A DNA stretch of 64,000 nucleotides from Paraburkholderia silviterrae (GTDB lineage: Bacteria; Pseudomonadota; Gammaproteobacteria; Burkholderiales; Burkholderiaceae): contig NZ_SMRP01000017.1 of assembly GCF_004353915.1 (NCBI RefSeq), forward strand, positions 62,001 through 126,000, in the 5' to 3' direction. Position 1 is the first letter of the stretch, and each line of letters begins with the position of its first letter. A model generated the notes under the pieces. The model did not search any database. It was given only the letters and a program-made list of their open reading frames with translations, and was not told the DNA's origin. Shown one piece after another: positions 45,129-53,750 of the stretch. The position numbers were made by a program, and so were the translations under genes.

Positions 45129-45527
45129 ATGTATCAGCCGGTACTTGCCGTCATTGCCGTTGCCATTGGCGGCGCACTGGGTTCGCTGTTTCGCTGGTTT
45201 CTCGGCCTGCGTCTGAACGGTGTCTTTCCCGAACTTCCCCTCGGAACGTTTGCAGCCAATGTGATCGCAGGCTACGTGATTGGCGTGGCCGTGGCCTTTT
45301 TCGCGCGGCTCCCCGAAGTCCCCGGCGAATGGCGCTTGTTCGTGATCACGGGCCTCATGGGCGGGCTGTCGACGTTCTCCACTTTCTCCGCCGAAGTCGT
45401 CGCCCACATTCAGGAGGGCCGCCCCGGCTGGGCCGCCGCGGAGATCGCGATTCACGTGTGCGCGTCGCTGCTCATGACGGTGCTCGGCATTGCCACCGTG
45501 AGCGCCGCCATGCCCGTTTCTCCATGA
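45129..45527 (+). CDS. crcB: Fluoride channel CrcB (Fluc)
   Basis: A 132-residue inner-membrane protein with four helices. Signature parts: 'GGALGSLFRWFLGLRL', 'GTFAANVIAGYVIGV' (conserved Asn; T-F-A-A-N in place of the common T-L-x-V-N) and 'GLMGGLSTFSTFSAEV' with the Phe-box residues that line the fluoride path. It exports toxic fluoride as a dual-topology dimer. ATG 45129 has AGGGG ahead; longer upstream reading would overlap the riboswitch and is rejected. It is convergent with two DUF190 genes. Confidence 0.95.
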   Translation: MYQPVLAVIAVAIGGALGSLFRWFLGLRLNGVFPELPLGTFAANVIAGYVIGVAVAFFARLPEVPGEWRLFVITGLMGGLSTFSTFSAEVVAHIQEGRPGWAAAEIAIHVCASLLMTVLGIATVSAAMPVSP

Positions 45528-45576
45528 ACCGCCAGCGAAGATCGGCAAGCCGCTGCGCGCGCCTTGCCGCACCGGC

Positions 45577-45945
45577 TCACTGCGGCTTGCGCCTGAATAG
45601 CGAAAAATGCTTATGCTCGCTGGGCGGGGCATCGCCACCCAGCACGCCGAATTCAATGGGCGAACGCGTATAGAACACGTGCACCTGCGCGGCTTTGACG
45701 GCATCGAGCATGCGCTGTGCCTCGTCTTCCGTGGCGGCGAGGATGATCTGCACGGGCTGGTCGGCAAGCTTGAGCATATGGGCCGCGTGATGCGCACCCG
45801 CATGACCCGTGCCTTGCGCACAGTTGATCACGGTGGCGCCGTGGATACCCAGTTGCTTCGCTTCGTGCAGGAGCCACTCGCAAACCGTGCGATGCCCGTG
45901 GTGGCGATTCTGCTCGGTATAGAACGTGAGCTGGTAACCGTTCAT
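45577..45945 (-). CDS. DUF190 protein (second of a tandem pair)
   Basis: A 122-residue PII-like DUF190 protein: 'GYQLTFYTEQNRHHGHRTVC', 'AKQLGIHGATVINCAQGTG' and 'PVQIILAATEDEAQRMLDAV'. DUF190 genes are often found next to crcB and carry a ferredoxin-like fold related to PII signal proteins. Its ATG overlaps the stop of the paralogue upstream by 4 bases. The role in fluoride response is association only. Confidence 0.88.
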   Translation of the reverse strand: MNGYQLTFYTEQNRHHGHRTVCEWLLHEAKQLGIHGATVINCAQGTGHAGAHHAAHMLKLADQPVQIILAATEDEAQRMLDAVKAAQVHVFYTRSPIEFGVLGGDAPPSEHKHFSLFRRKPQ

Positions 45946-46316
45946 GTCGCCCTCCGCCGCTCATGCGATTCATCCGTTTCGCCCGCCTTGTCCGTCTCGT
46001 CCGCGCCAAGCGTGTCGTATTCGATGGGTGCGCGCGTATAAAAGAGCCGAATGCCGCCCTCGTGAAGTTTGGCGAGCAACTGTTCGATCGCGTCGCCGCC
46101 GGCGACGACCGAGACGGCCACCGATTGCTCGGCGAGTTCGAAAAAACGCGCCGCGTGGTATTTGCCATTCACGTCCACGCCTTCGGCAATGTCGACCACC
46201 GTCGCGCCCTGGATGCCGGCATGCCTCGCCTCGTCGAGAATCCACTCGACGACCGGCATGTGTCGCACGCGATGACTCTGGTTCGCCACGTAGACGGTGA
46301 GTTGACTTCCTCGCAT
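45942..46316 (-). CDS. DUF190 protein (first of a tandem pair)
   Basis: A 124-residue paralogue of the next gene: 'GSQLTVYVANQSHRVRHMPV', 'ARHAGIQGATVVDIAEGVDV' and 'SVAVSVVAGGDAIEQLLAKL'. The C-terminal tail is longer and charged. CCGGAGG stands 6 bases before ATG 46316. The two genes may encode a heteromer. Confidence 0.88.
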   Translation of the reverse strand: MRGSQLTVYVANQSHRVRHMPVVEWILDEARHAGIQGATVVDIAEGVDVNGKYHAARFFELAEQSVAVSVVAGGDAIEQLLAKLHEGGIRLFYTRAPIEYDTLGADETDKAGETDESHERRRAT

Positions 46317-46622
46317 GATCGCCTCCGGCGTCGGTCGGGCAGGCCACGCCATGTCCTCATCCGACTCTACGCTGCGCACGGCGGGCTTACAAGCCGCCGG
46401 GGCGCGCCTCGATCCTCCCGCCAGGCGCCTCGAGACGCCATGTCCATGCCTGCGCGGAATAAGCGTGATTCCGCGTCCGCTACTACCGGGCAAGCACCGC
46501 CAAAACTACATTTCCGGTGACCGGCATCCAGTCGGCAAGGATCGCTCAGGCAGATGCCGATGTTTTCGAATCGGACTGCAAGGCCTGGGCCGCAATGAAA
46601 TTCACGGATATGGAGAACAGCA
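46317..46622. other. 306-base divergent intergenic region
   Basis: No gene, repeat or strong promoter was identified between the DUF190 pair and the reductase gene. Confidence 0.35.
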
Positions 46623-47717
46623 ATGAGCACGGCAAACAAAGTTCTGGTAGCAGGAGCAAGCGGACTCATCGGCGTGGCCGCAATTGAAGCCTTTCTCTCT
46701 TCGGGCTGGGATGTCGTGGGCATTTCAAGGCGCAAGCCGGAACTGCCGAGCGGCCGCGATTTCGAGTTCATCCCGGTGGATCTGCGCAACGGAAGCGCCG
46801 CGCGCGCGGCACTCGCCACACTCGCCGGCATTACGCATGTGGCGTACGCGGCCATCTACGAGAATGCGGGCGACCTGGTAAGCGGCTGGTCGAACGCCGA
46901 GCAGATCGAGATCAACAATGCGATGCTGCGCAACGTGATCGAGCCGCTCGTTTCGGGCAAGCCCGCACTCAAGCACGTGTCCATTTTGCAGGGGACGAAA
47001 GCGTACGGCGTCCACCTTCACCCTATCGCCGTTCCCGCGCGTGAGAGCGACCCGCGCGACGATCACGCGAACTTCTTCTTTGATCAGCAGGACTACCTGA
47101 GCGCCACGGCGGCGCAGCACGGCTTCACCTATACCGTGCTGCGCCCTCAACTCGTCACCGGCAAGACGCCCGGCGCGCTCAACGTGCTCCCCGCCATTGG
47201 CGTCTATGCCGCCATCCGCCGCGAGAAAGGCGAGCCGTTCAGCTTCCCCGGCGGCCCGTCGTTCGTCTGGGAAATGGCCGATGCCGATCTCGTCGCGCAG
47301 GTCATGGTGTGGGCGGCGCAAGCTCCGCAAGCGGCCAACGAGATCTTCAACGTCACCAACGGCGATGTCTTCGAATGGCGCAGCGTATGGCCCGCCATGG
47401 CCAGGACGCTGGGTGTGCAAACGGGCGGCGACGAACCGGTCAGCGTGACGCAGTACATTCGCGAGAACGCCGACGTATGGGCAAAAATCGTCGCCAGGCA
47501 CGGTCTTGCGAGCGGCGATTTGCGCGCGTTCGTCGGCCAAGGCGATCAACATGCCGACTTTGCGTTTGCCTACGGCGCACCGGCGGGCCCAGTGGCATTC
47601 GTTAGTACTATCAAGCTTCGCAAAGCCGGCTTCAACGCCGCGATCGACACCCGCGATGCGTTCTGCGCAGCGCTCCAGTCGTTCATCGACCGCAAGCTCC
47701 TGCCACCTTCGCTATAA
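46623..47717 (+). CDS. Atypical SDR, PRISE-like (progesterone 5beta-reductase/iridoid-synthase-like) reductase
   Basis: A 364-residue extended SDR. The start 'KVLVAGASGLIGVAAIEAFL' is the cofactor fold, followed by 'WDVVGISRRKPELPSG' with basic residues suiting NADPH. 'HVSILQGTKAYGVHL' contains the catalytic Lys, and 'NFFFDQQDYL' the Tyr seen in the 'NFYYxxED' motif of PRISE proteins. The family reduces activated C=C bonds of enones. The ATG has GGAG about 8 bases upstream. Confidence 0.85.
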   Translation: MSTANKVLVAGASGLIGVAAIEAFLSSGWDVVGISRRKPELPSGRDFEFIPVDLRNGSAARAALATLAGITHVAYAAIYENAGDLVSGWSNAEQIEINNAMLRNVIEPLVSGKPALKHVSILQGTKAYGVHLHPIAVPARESDPRDDHANFFFDQQDYLSATAAQHGFTYTVLRPQLVTGKTPGALNVLPAIGVYAAIRREKGEPFSFPGGPSFVWEMADADLVAQVMVWAAQAPQAANEIFNVTNGDVFEWRSVWPAMARTLGVQTGGDEPVSVTQYIRENADVWAKIVARHGLASGDLRAFVGQGDQHADFAFAYGAPAGPVAFVSTIKLRKAGFNAAIDTRDAFCAALQSFIDRKLLPPSL

Positions 47718-48045
47718 TTCTGGCCGCGGCGGGAGGCAAGCATGATTAATCCTCCGACCCGTATATCCGTGCACCCTCGCGGCGTCGTCAGGCGTCGTAC
47801 GTGCCCTTAATCGCACCGACCTTCCTGCGAATTCCCGGCCTCAATGAACCGGGAATCGCCGTGGTCGGCGCCTGTGCAGCGCTCGCCATGCCGCCTCTAG
47901 CGGCAATATCTACCGCTCGCGGTCAAACAGGCGAGATGCCAGCACGATTTACCTCTAATCTCCAGATTGATGTTCGGACAGATAGCTAGACTTGGTTCGC
48001 AATGCTGATGCGGAGTGTTTCCGCCGGCAACGTTGGGGGCGAACC
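47718..48045. other. 328-base region without a supported gene
   Basis: One 62-codon frame on the plus strand (47801-47989) has a hydrophobic centre but no ribosome site or family match. Nothing else was seen. Confidence 0.3.
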
Positions 48046-48315
48046 GTGATCGAGATGCGAAAGACCATTACTGCGGAGCGGCGGCGCTCGCTCGCGATCT
48101 ATGCATGCATCGTTGCCGCCCTCTTCGCCTCGGCCCTCGTGTCCGCCTGGCAGGCAAGCGCGATTGGACCGAGCATCGGCATCGCACCCCCTGAGGCGGC
48201 CAGCGAAACGCTTGCCGATCTCGTCGATAGAGCAGACAGGGCCATATACGATGCCAGCCGCTCGGGTGGCGGTTACCGTTTTAGCCCGAGCGGCCGTGAG
48301 ATTGTCATGACATAG
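48046..48315 (+). pseudogene. Diguanylate-cyclase remnant: membrane start joined to GGDEF tail
   Basis: A 89-codon frame. It opens with a basic start and one membrane helix ('RRSLAIYACIVAALFASALV', about residues 12-34), then passes directly into 'GPSIGIAPPEAASETLADLV' and 'DRADRAIYDASRSGGGYRFS', which match the last 45 residues of a GGDEF domain. The sensor part and the GGDEF signature are missing, so an internal in-frame deletion is likely. GTG at 48046 has a GGGGGC upstream. No cyclase activity is possible. Confidence 0.7.
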
Positions 48316-48532
48316 CGCTTGCCTTGCGGCCATCGGTTGCCCGGCAAGCGCTCCCACCAGCAGAAAGTCTGCGAACCCTCGCGGGCTTTTTCCAGGCTCA
48401 CCGCGCAAGGCCGGCACATGCGGCAGAGATAACCGCGCCCGGCACGCGATGCGTTGCGGAGCGTCGCCCGCGAAGAAAAGTATCAGGATACCTTGCGTAT
48501 CCACCAGCTCCATTTGATAAGGATAACTGATC

Positions 48533-49945
48533 ATGAAGATGAAGAACCTCGTTGCCGGCATGATGGCCGGCATCGCCCTCAATCTGTGTGCGGGTGTCGC
48601 CAGCGCGACTTGCATCAGCAATCCCGCGGCTCAGTCCGACGCCTCGTTTCCCGCCACCCTTACGGGCAAGCTCGTTTACCACAGCTATGTGAGCTACGGA
48701 GACGGCACGAGCCAGATCTTTCTCTACGACTTTTCGGCGCACACGCTCACGCAACTGAGCAAGGCCTCGTGGGGCATCAAGGACCCCATGAACGCCGTGT
48801 TCAGCCCCGACGGCAAGTGGATCACCTTCATGGGCGTGACCAACAACGCGTGGAACGTGTTCATGTATCAGCTCGGCACCAATAACGCGCCGGTCAACAT
48901 GACGAACAGCACGGGCGCCACGCGCAACGAAGACCCGAAATTCAGCCCGGACGGCAAGACGATCGTGTTCAAGCAGAACGGCAGCGTCATGCAAGCCACG
49001 CTCTCGTACACGAGCGCGGGCCCGGTCTTCACGTCGGTCGTGGGTCTCGCGAGCGCGCCGTCCGGCGGCGAGTACTCGATGCCCTATCTTTCGCCTGACG
49101 AAAGCGCCGTCTACTACGCCAGCGGCACGGGCGCGAACATGGGCCTGATGAAGCGCACGATCGCGACTGGCGTCACGGCCGTATTCGATCACCCGGCCTC
49201 GCTGGAAACCTACTATCCGATCGTGCGTGCGGACGGCAACGTGTTCTACGCGCGCTGGAAAGACGCGAGCGCGCTCGACCAGATCTATGAAAAGACGGCG
49301 GACCCGGCCTCGACGCCGAACCAGTTGTCGCTCAACGACTGCATCAGCAACAACTCCGACCCGGGCCCGGTGAACGGCACGAACTACCTGTTTTTCTCGT
49401 CGACGACGGCGGGCGGCTATCAGCTCTACCTGGGCGACGTGACCACGGGCCAGCGCTGGAGCCTGACGCAGTTCGGCGTGAACGCCGACACCACGAAAGC
49501 CAAGCTCGGGTCGAGCTACTACGGCGGGCCTGCCGCCAACCAGGTCGGGCTGCTCTCGCAAGGCCATCCCGCCGCCGCTTCGGCGAGCTATAACGCGTCG
49601 CTCACGCCCGACAAGGCATTCGACGGCAACACCACCACCACGCGCTGGGACTCACCCGAAGGCGCTGGCGTCGATCCGCAATGGATTTCCGTGGATCTCG
49701 GGGCCGTGAAGAACATCAGCAGCATCGATCTGTACTGGGATGCGGGCGCGAGCGTCTATCAAATCCAGACGTCGAACGACAACGTCAACTGGACAACGCT
49801 CTACTCGACCAGCAACGGCGTCTCGTATGGCCACGTCACGCTGCCAAATCTCAATGGCAAAGGGCGCTATGTGCGGATGTACGGCACGAAGCGCGCGACG
49901 CAGTGGGGCTACTCGCTCGACGAAATGCAGGTGTGGGGATCGTAA
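48533..49945 (+). CDS. Secreted TolB-like beta-propeller protein with C-terminal discoidin (F5/8 type C) domain
   Basis: A 470-residue exported protein with signal peptide ending 'CAGVASA' (about residue 25). Residues 40-330 contain propeller repeats with 'FSPDGKWITFMG', 'FSPDGKTIVFKQ' and 'LSPDESAVYYAS', typical of TolB/PD40 blades. Residues 335-470 form a discoidin-like carbohydrate-binding domain ('PDKAFDGNTTTTRWDSPEG', 'PQWISVDLGAVKNISSIDLYW', ending 'YSLDEMQVWGS'). It probably binds polysaccharide outside the cell or in the periplasm. AAGGATAAC precedes the ATG. Confidence 0.88.
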   Translation: MKMKNLVAGMMAGIALNLCAGVASATCISNPAAQSDASFPATLTGKLVYHSYVSYGDGTSQIFLYDFSAHTLTQLSKASWGIKDPMNAVFSPDGKWITFMGVTNNAWNVFMYQLGTNNAPVNMTNSTGATRNEDPKFSPDGKTIVFKQNGSVMQATLSYTSAGPVFTSVVGLASAPSGGEYSMPYLSPDESAVYYASGTGANMGLMKRTIATGVTAVFDHPASLETYYPIVRADGNVFYARWKDASALDQIYEKTADPASTPNQLSLNDCISNNSDPGPVNGTNYLFFSSTTAGGYQLYLGDVTTGQRWSLTQFGVNADTTKAKLGSSYYGGPAANQVGLLSQGHPAAASASYNASLTPDKAFDGNTTTTRWDSPEGAGVDPQWISVDLGAVKNISSIDLYWDAGASVYQIQTSNDNVNWTTLYSTSNGVSYGHVTLPNLNGKGRYVRMYGTKRATQWGYSLDEMQVWGS

Positions 49946-50260
49946 GCGGCTAATTTCCCGATGCCGGGAAATCGGTTTCGACGATGGATTGCGTTGCGGT
50001 CGTATGCATCGGGTCGGCAGCTGCCAAGTCATTGGCAGTTCTGCCGTGCTAGCGATGCATCGTTAGCATAAGGCATGCCCGCATGGCGGCATCGACGAGA
50101 ATGCGCTCGCGGGCCAGCGTAGCCGGGGAACGCGCGATGCGGCTACCCACGTGTCTGCGGAGATCGACTACGCTTGAATGGAAAGCAGCCCGCCGACGTT
50201 GCCCTGCCACGCCAGCCCGGGCGTTTCATGGCCATTCGTCGTCTCTTTGAGGAGCTCACC
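49946..50260. other. Intergenic region with two hairpins
   Basis: This 315-base stretch holds a perfect hairpin CTGCCAA-GTCA-TTGGCAG at 50021-50038 and a 22-base near-palindrome TGCTAGCGATGCATCGTTAGCA at 50047-50068 with one mismatch. The first may end the upstream transcript; the second may be an operator or a second hairpin. No gene is seen. Confidence 0.55.
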
Positions 50261-50761
50261 ATGCCTACGAATCCCGGTTCTCCGCATATCGGCGCACATA
50301 TCGTCGGCAAAGGCAGCGCGACCGCAGCCGGCCCTGGACCGTACATCATGGGCGCGAGCACGCTCGAGGGCGACAGCGTCTTCAGTTCGGATGACGAAGA
50401 AGTCGGCAAAATCAAGGAGATCATGCTGGAAGTCGAGACCGGGCGTATCGTCTATGCCGTCATGTCGTGCGGCGGCTTTCTCGGTATCGGCGACAAGCTG
50501 CTGGCGCTGCCCTGGCCCGCACTCACGCTCGATACGACGCACAAATGCTTCGTGCTGAACGTGAGCGCCGAAAAAATCAGGCATGCGCCCGGCTTCGACA
50601 AGAGCCACTGGCCCGCCATGGCCGATATCGGCTGGGCCACCACGCTGCACGAGTACTACGGCACGCGCGCGCATTGGGAACAAGACGCGCCCGAGACTGC
50701 CGGCAAGGATGCGCCGCCCAACCCGCCTGATCCCCCCGAGGCCGGCGGCGTCAAGCGATGA
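50261..50761 (+). CDS. PRC-barrel domain protein
   Basis: A 166-residue protein. Residues 22-100 are PRC-barrel-like ('MGASTLEGDSVFSSDDEEVG', 'KIKEIMLEVETGRIVYAVMS', 'KLLALPWPALTLD'). A tail rich in proline follows. Such proteins are common in Burkholderiales as small stress- or RNA-related proteins without known function. GAGGAG precedes ATG 50261 by 6 bases; the ATG at 50228 lacks one. Confidence 0.85.
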   Translation: MPTNPGSPHIGAHIVGKGSATAAGPGPYIMGASTLEGDSVFSSDDEEVGKIKEIMLEVETGRIVYAVMSCGGFLGIGDKLLALPWPALTLDTTHKCFVLNVSAEKIRHAPGFDKSHWPAMADIGWATTLHEYYGTRAHWEQDAPETAGKDAPPNPPDPPEAGGVKR

Positions 50762-50816
50762 CGCACACGAGGCGTGCGGCGCGCTGGCGGCAACCCCGCA
50801 CGCCAATGGAGCGACC

Positions 50817-51212
50817 ATGAAGACATTCGATTTCGCGCAACGGCTCGAGGAGATCCAGATTGCACTGGCCCGTCTTTTCGATTCGCCGAAAACGTCCAAT
50901 GTAAGCCTCCTTGAAGAAGGCGACGCGATCATCGCGCACATGTCCTGGGTGGTGGATTCGCACCGCGACTCCACGCTCGATGCGCGCTGTGCGGCCACGA
51001 TCCACGCGACACGCGCGCAACTCGAAGGCTATGCGGGTCTCGGCACCGCGCAAAGGCGCACTATCCAGCAGCGCATCCAACAGTGCGTGCGTGCGCGCTT
51101 CGAAGAAAGCCGGGATCCCGCCCAGCCCGGCGGCGCCTGCTCGTTCGACGTGGTGCTCGACGAAGCGATATTCCGTGCCGACAAAGACAATTACTTCCCG
51201 AGCATCGAATGA
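50817..51212 (+). CDS. Hypothetical protein
   Basis: A 131-residue soluble, mostly helical protein ('FDFAQRLEEIQIALARLFDS', 'RRTIQQRIQQCVRARFEES') not recognised. TGGAG precedes the ATG. It follows the PRC-barrel gene by 55 bases and probably shares its transcript with the DUF2784 gene after it. Confidence 0.6.
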   Translation: MKTFDFAQRLEEIQIALARLFDSPKTSNVSLLEEGDAIIAHMSWVVDSHRDSTLDARCAATIHATRAQLEGYAGLGTAQRRTIQQRIQQCVRARFEESRDPAQPGGACSFDVVLDEAIFRADKDNYFPSIE

Positions 51213-51245
51213 GCGCATGACGGCAAGCGATCGGGATAACGGGTC

Positions 51246-51614
51246 GTGAACTGGCTGGCGAATACGGTTCTCGTGCTGCACGCGCTGCTGGTGCTCTTCA
51301 TCGTCGGCGGGCTGGTCGCGCTCTGGCTGGGCGCATGGCTCAAGCACGGCTGGGTGCGCAATCGCGTGCTGCGCATCGTCCATCTCGCAGCCATTGGCGC
51401 GGTCGCGCTGCTTGCCGTTCTCGACATCCCGTGCCCGCTCACGGTGCTCGAAGACTGGCTGCGTACCGGCAGCGCGAGTCCGCAAGGCTTTATCCAGCGC
51501 TGGGTGAGCTATTGGCTCTACTACGACTTGCCGGGCTGGGTGTTCGCGACCGCGTATGTGGTGTTTCTGCTCGTCGTGGCGATCACGTGGTTTCGCATTC
51601 CTCCGCGCTTGTGA
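51246..51614 (+). CDS. DUF2784 membrane protein
   Basis: A 122-residue protein with four hydrophobic helices and the DUF2784 feature 'DIPCPLTVLEDWLRTGSAS'. It begins with GTG at 51246 ('GTGAACTGGCTG'). Function unknown. Confidence 0.82.
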   Translation: MNWLANTVLVLHALLVLFIVGGLVALWLGAWLKHGWVRNRVLRIVHLAAIGAVALLAVLDIPCPLTVLEDWLRTGSASPQGFIQRWVSYWLYYDLPGWVFATAYVVFLLVVAITWFRIPPRL

Positions 51615-51793
51615 TCGATGTATCACAGACGGCGCGTGCACGCGCTTGCCAGAGATACCTGTCCCGCACCGCCAATGGCTACGGCGCCAGCAATAGACCG
51701 ACCAATGTCCAACCCGAGCGCTCGGACATCGCCAGCGAATAGCCGGCGTCGAAAGCGCATCCAGCGATAACTGGCCGTACCCGTGCCGCACGA

Positions 51794-53095
51794 TTACAGC
51801 GCGCGCTCGATCGCCTGGCCCAGCAGCGAGAGACCCAGTTCGATCTCCTCTTCACTCACGGTCAACGGCGGCGCGATCCGGAACACGCCGCCCATGCCGG
51901 GCAACTGCACGATGTTCATGCTGAGCCCGAGGTTCATGCACTCGCGCGTGATCTTCGCGCCCAGCCCATCGGCGGGTTCCTTGGTGCGGCGGTCCTTGAC
52001 GATCTCCATGCCGAGCAGCAGCCCGCGTCCGCGCACGTCGCCGATGCACTCGAAGCGCTCCATCAGATCCAGCAGGCCACGGCGCAGCCGCTCGCCCATC
52101 GCATTCGCGCGCGCCACCAGCCCCTCGCGCTCGACCACATCGAGCACCCGCAGGCCGACGGCGGCCGGCAGCGGATCGGACACGTGCGTCGTGTAGAACA
52201 GGTAGCCCAGCTCGTGCGCGCGCTCTTCGATCTCCGCTGATGTCATCATGGCCGCGAGTGGCAGCCCCGCGCCCAGCGTCTTCGAGAGCGTGAGAATGTC
52301 TGGCGTCACGCCGTCGCGCTCGCAGGCGAACATCGTGCCGGTGCGCCCCACGCCGGTCTGCGCCTCGTCCAGAATCAGCAGCATGCCGCGCTCTTCGCAC
52401 TTGCGCTTGAGCGCGGCCATATAGCCTTCGGGCAACTCGATGATGCCGCCGGAGCTCAGGATCGGCTCGGCGATGAAGGCCGCGAGATTGCCGCTCGACT
52501 GGCGATCGATGAGGTCAAAGGCGTAGTCCAGCTCCGCAAGGGCGTCGTAATGGCCGTTGCGCTCGAAGCGCGGCCGGTATGCGAATGGCGCCGGTATCGC
52601 GAACGAACCGACCGCGGCGGGCCCGACGCCCTTGCGGCCCGCGCTATAGGTCGCGGACGCCGCGCCGCCCGTCATGCCGTGCCACGACTGCGCGAAGCCG
52701 ACGATTTCATACTTGCCCGTGACCAGCTTCGCCATGCGGATGGCGGCCTCGTTGGACTCCGCACCGGTACTGAGCAAAAGCGCGCGGTCGAGCCCCTCGG
52801 GCGTGACTTCGGCCAGACGCGTCGCGAGATCGACCACGGGCCGCGAGAGCATGCCGCTGAAGAGGTGATCGAGCTTGCCGGCGTACTCGTTGATGACCGC
52901 GACGATTTCAGGGTGGCTGTGCCCCAGCACCGCGCTCATCTGTCCCGAGGTGAAATCGAGGATCGCGCGGCCATCCGCGTCGTAGACAAAGCTGCCCTTG
53001 GCGCGCTCGATGATCATCGGCTCGAACGTGCCGCCGTAACGGATGAGGTGCTGCCTGGCGTTGCGCCAAAACGTTGCGTCGTCGTTGCGGGACAC
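51794..53095 (-). CDS. dgdA: 2,2-dialkylglycine decarboxylase (PLP-dependent)
   Basis: A 433-residue class III aminotransferase-fold enzyme, the same length as the B. cepacia enzyme and very close to it from memory. It decarboxylates 2,2-dialkylglycines such as 2-aminoisobutyrate and transaminates pyruvate. 'LLLSTGAESNEAAIRMAKL' is the cofactor phosphate region, 'LILDEAQTGVGRTGTMFA' holds the pyridine-binding Asp, and 'LTLSKTLGAGLPLA' the PLP lysine at about 272. The start is GTG at 53095 with GAGGAG seven bases before; the ATG further upstream lacks a site. In B. cepacia dgdA is divergent from dgdR; here the regulator-like gene is 2.5 kb away. Confidence 0.96.
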   Translation of the reverse strand: MSRNDDATFWRNARQHLIRYGGTFEPMIIERAKGSFVYDADGRAILDFTSGQMSAVLGHSHPEIVAVINEYAGKLDHLFSGMLSRPVVDLATRLAEVTPEGLDRALLLSTGAESNEAAIRMAKLVTGKYEIVGFAQSWHGMTGGAASATYSAGRKGVGPAAVGSFAIPAPFAYRPRFERNGHYDALAELDYAFDLIDRQSSGNLAAFIAEPILSSGGIIELPEGYMAALKRKCEERGMLLILDEAQTGVGRTGTMFACERDGVTPDILTLSKTLGAGLPLAAMMTSAEIEERAHELGYLFYTTHVSDPLPAAVGLRVLDVVEREGLVARANAMGERLRRGLLDLMERFECIGDVRGRGLLLGMEIVKDRRTKEPADGLGAKITRECMNLGLSMNIVQLPGMGGVFRIAPPLTVSEEEIELGLSLLGQAIERAL

Positions 53096-53750
53096 GATGT
53101 TTCTCCTCGTGGTTGGTGGGCACATGCGGGGCCCATGCGGGTGCGTGGCGGGAATGCCTTGCAGTGTAGGCGCGCCTCTGGTTTTATAGAATCGAATAGT
53201 TTTAATGCGAGCTAGCAGAAGCGCTAATACTTACTGAAAGTATTTTGAAATATTGTTGCCACTACTTCTTATGACTGCTCGAAGACCTACAACTCGCGGC
53301 AGCTCGCATTAGAAGTTTCTGCCGCATCAACAGCAACGCACATACCTGAGGAATAGGCAACCAACAAAATATCAAGGAAAAATTAATCCAAATCATGAAA
53401 TTTAACCAAAACTAACATCGCCGCATTGATTGTATTCAATCTGATTATTAGGCTTTTACGCAGCGATCCCGCTGCAAGCATGGAGAGCCTGCGATGAACC
53501 ACGAATATTATTCGGCAAAAAATTATCGAAATTACGAATAACGAATAATGAATTCGAAAATACCACCTATAGCACAATGGATACCGTCGGCGGCTCAACG
53601 GCGTTGTTGCATCAATCTGTCCGCGGCATGCCAACGTTGACATGCAACGTCCGGGCGTGGCTCCGTTAAAAAAATTCTCTTCCTGCGTAATTTTTCGATA
53701 TTTCCCAGGAAGATGCGCAACAACACGACCAGCAAGCGAGCACTAAGGCC
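53096..53750. other. 655-base AT-rich divergent region
   Basis: The base composition changes visibly around 53175 from GC-rich to AT-rich. The region holds an 11-base inverted repeat listed separately and a long A/T-rich stretch (about 53350-53570) but no supported gene. The dgdA promoter should lie at the left side. Confidence 0.6.
53202..53311. repeat. 11-base inverted repeat TAATGCGAGCT ... AGCTCGCATTA
   Basis: The arms at 53202-53212 and 53301-53311 are exact inverted copies 88 bases apart; weaker similarity extends outward (TTTTAATG and CATTAGAA). They may be two regulator sites or the ends of a small inserted element. Confidence 0.75.

Noticed and set aside
47801..47989. 62-codon plus-strand frame with hydrophobic centre
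   Set aside because: No ribosome site, no signal peptide pattern and no known family.
48398..49567. 389-codon minus-strand frame opposite the beta-propeller/discoidin gene
   Set aside because: No ribosome site, Arg/His/Val-rich, no motif; the plus-strand gene is secure.
53599..53625. GGCGTTGTTGCATCAATCTG-like sequence resembling the end of IS5/IS4-type elements
   Set aside because: No partner inverted repeat, target duplication or transposase was found; the likeness is to a general pattern only.
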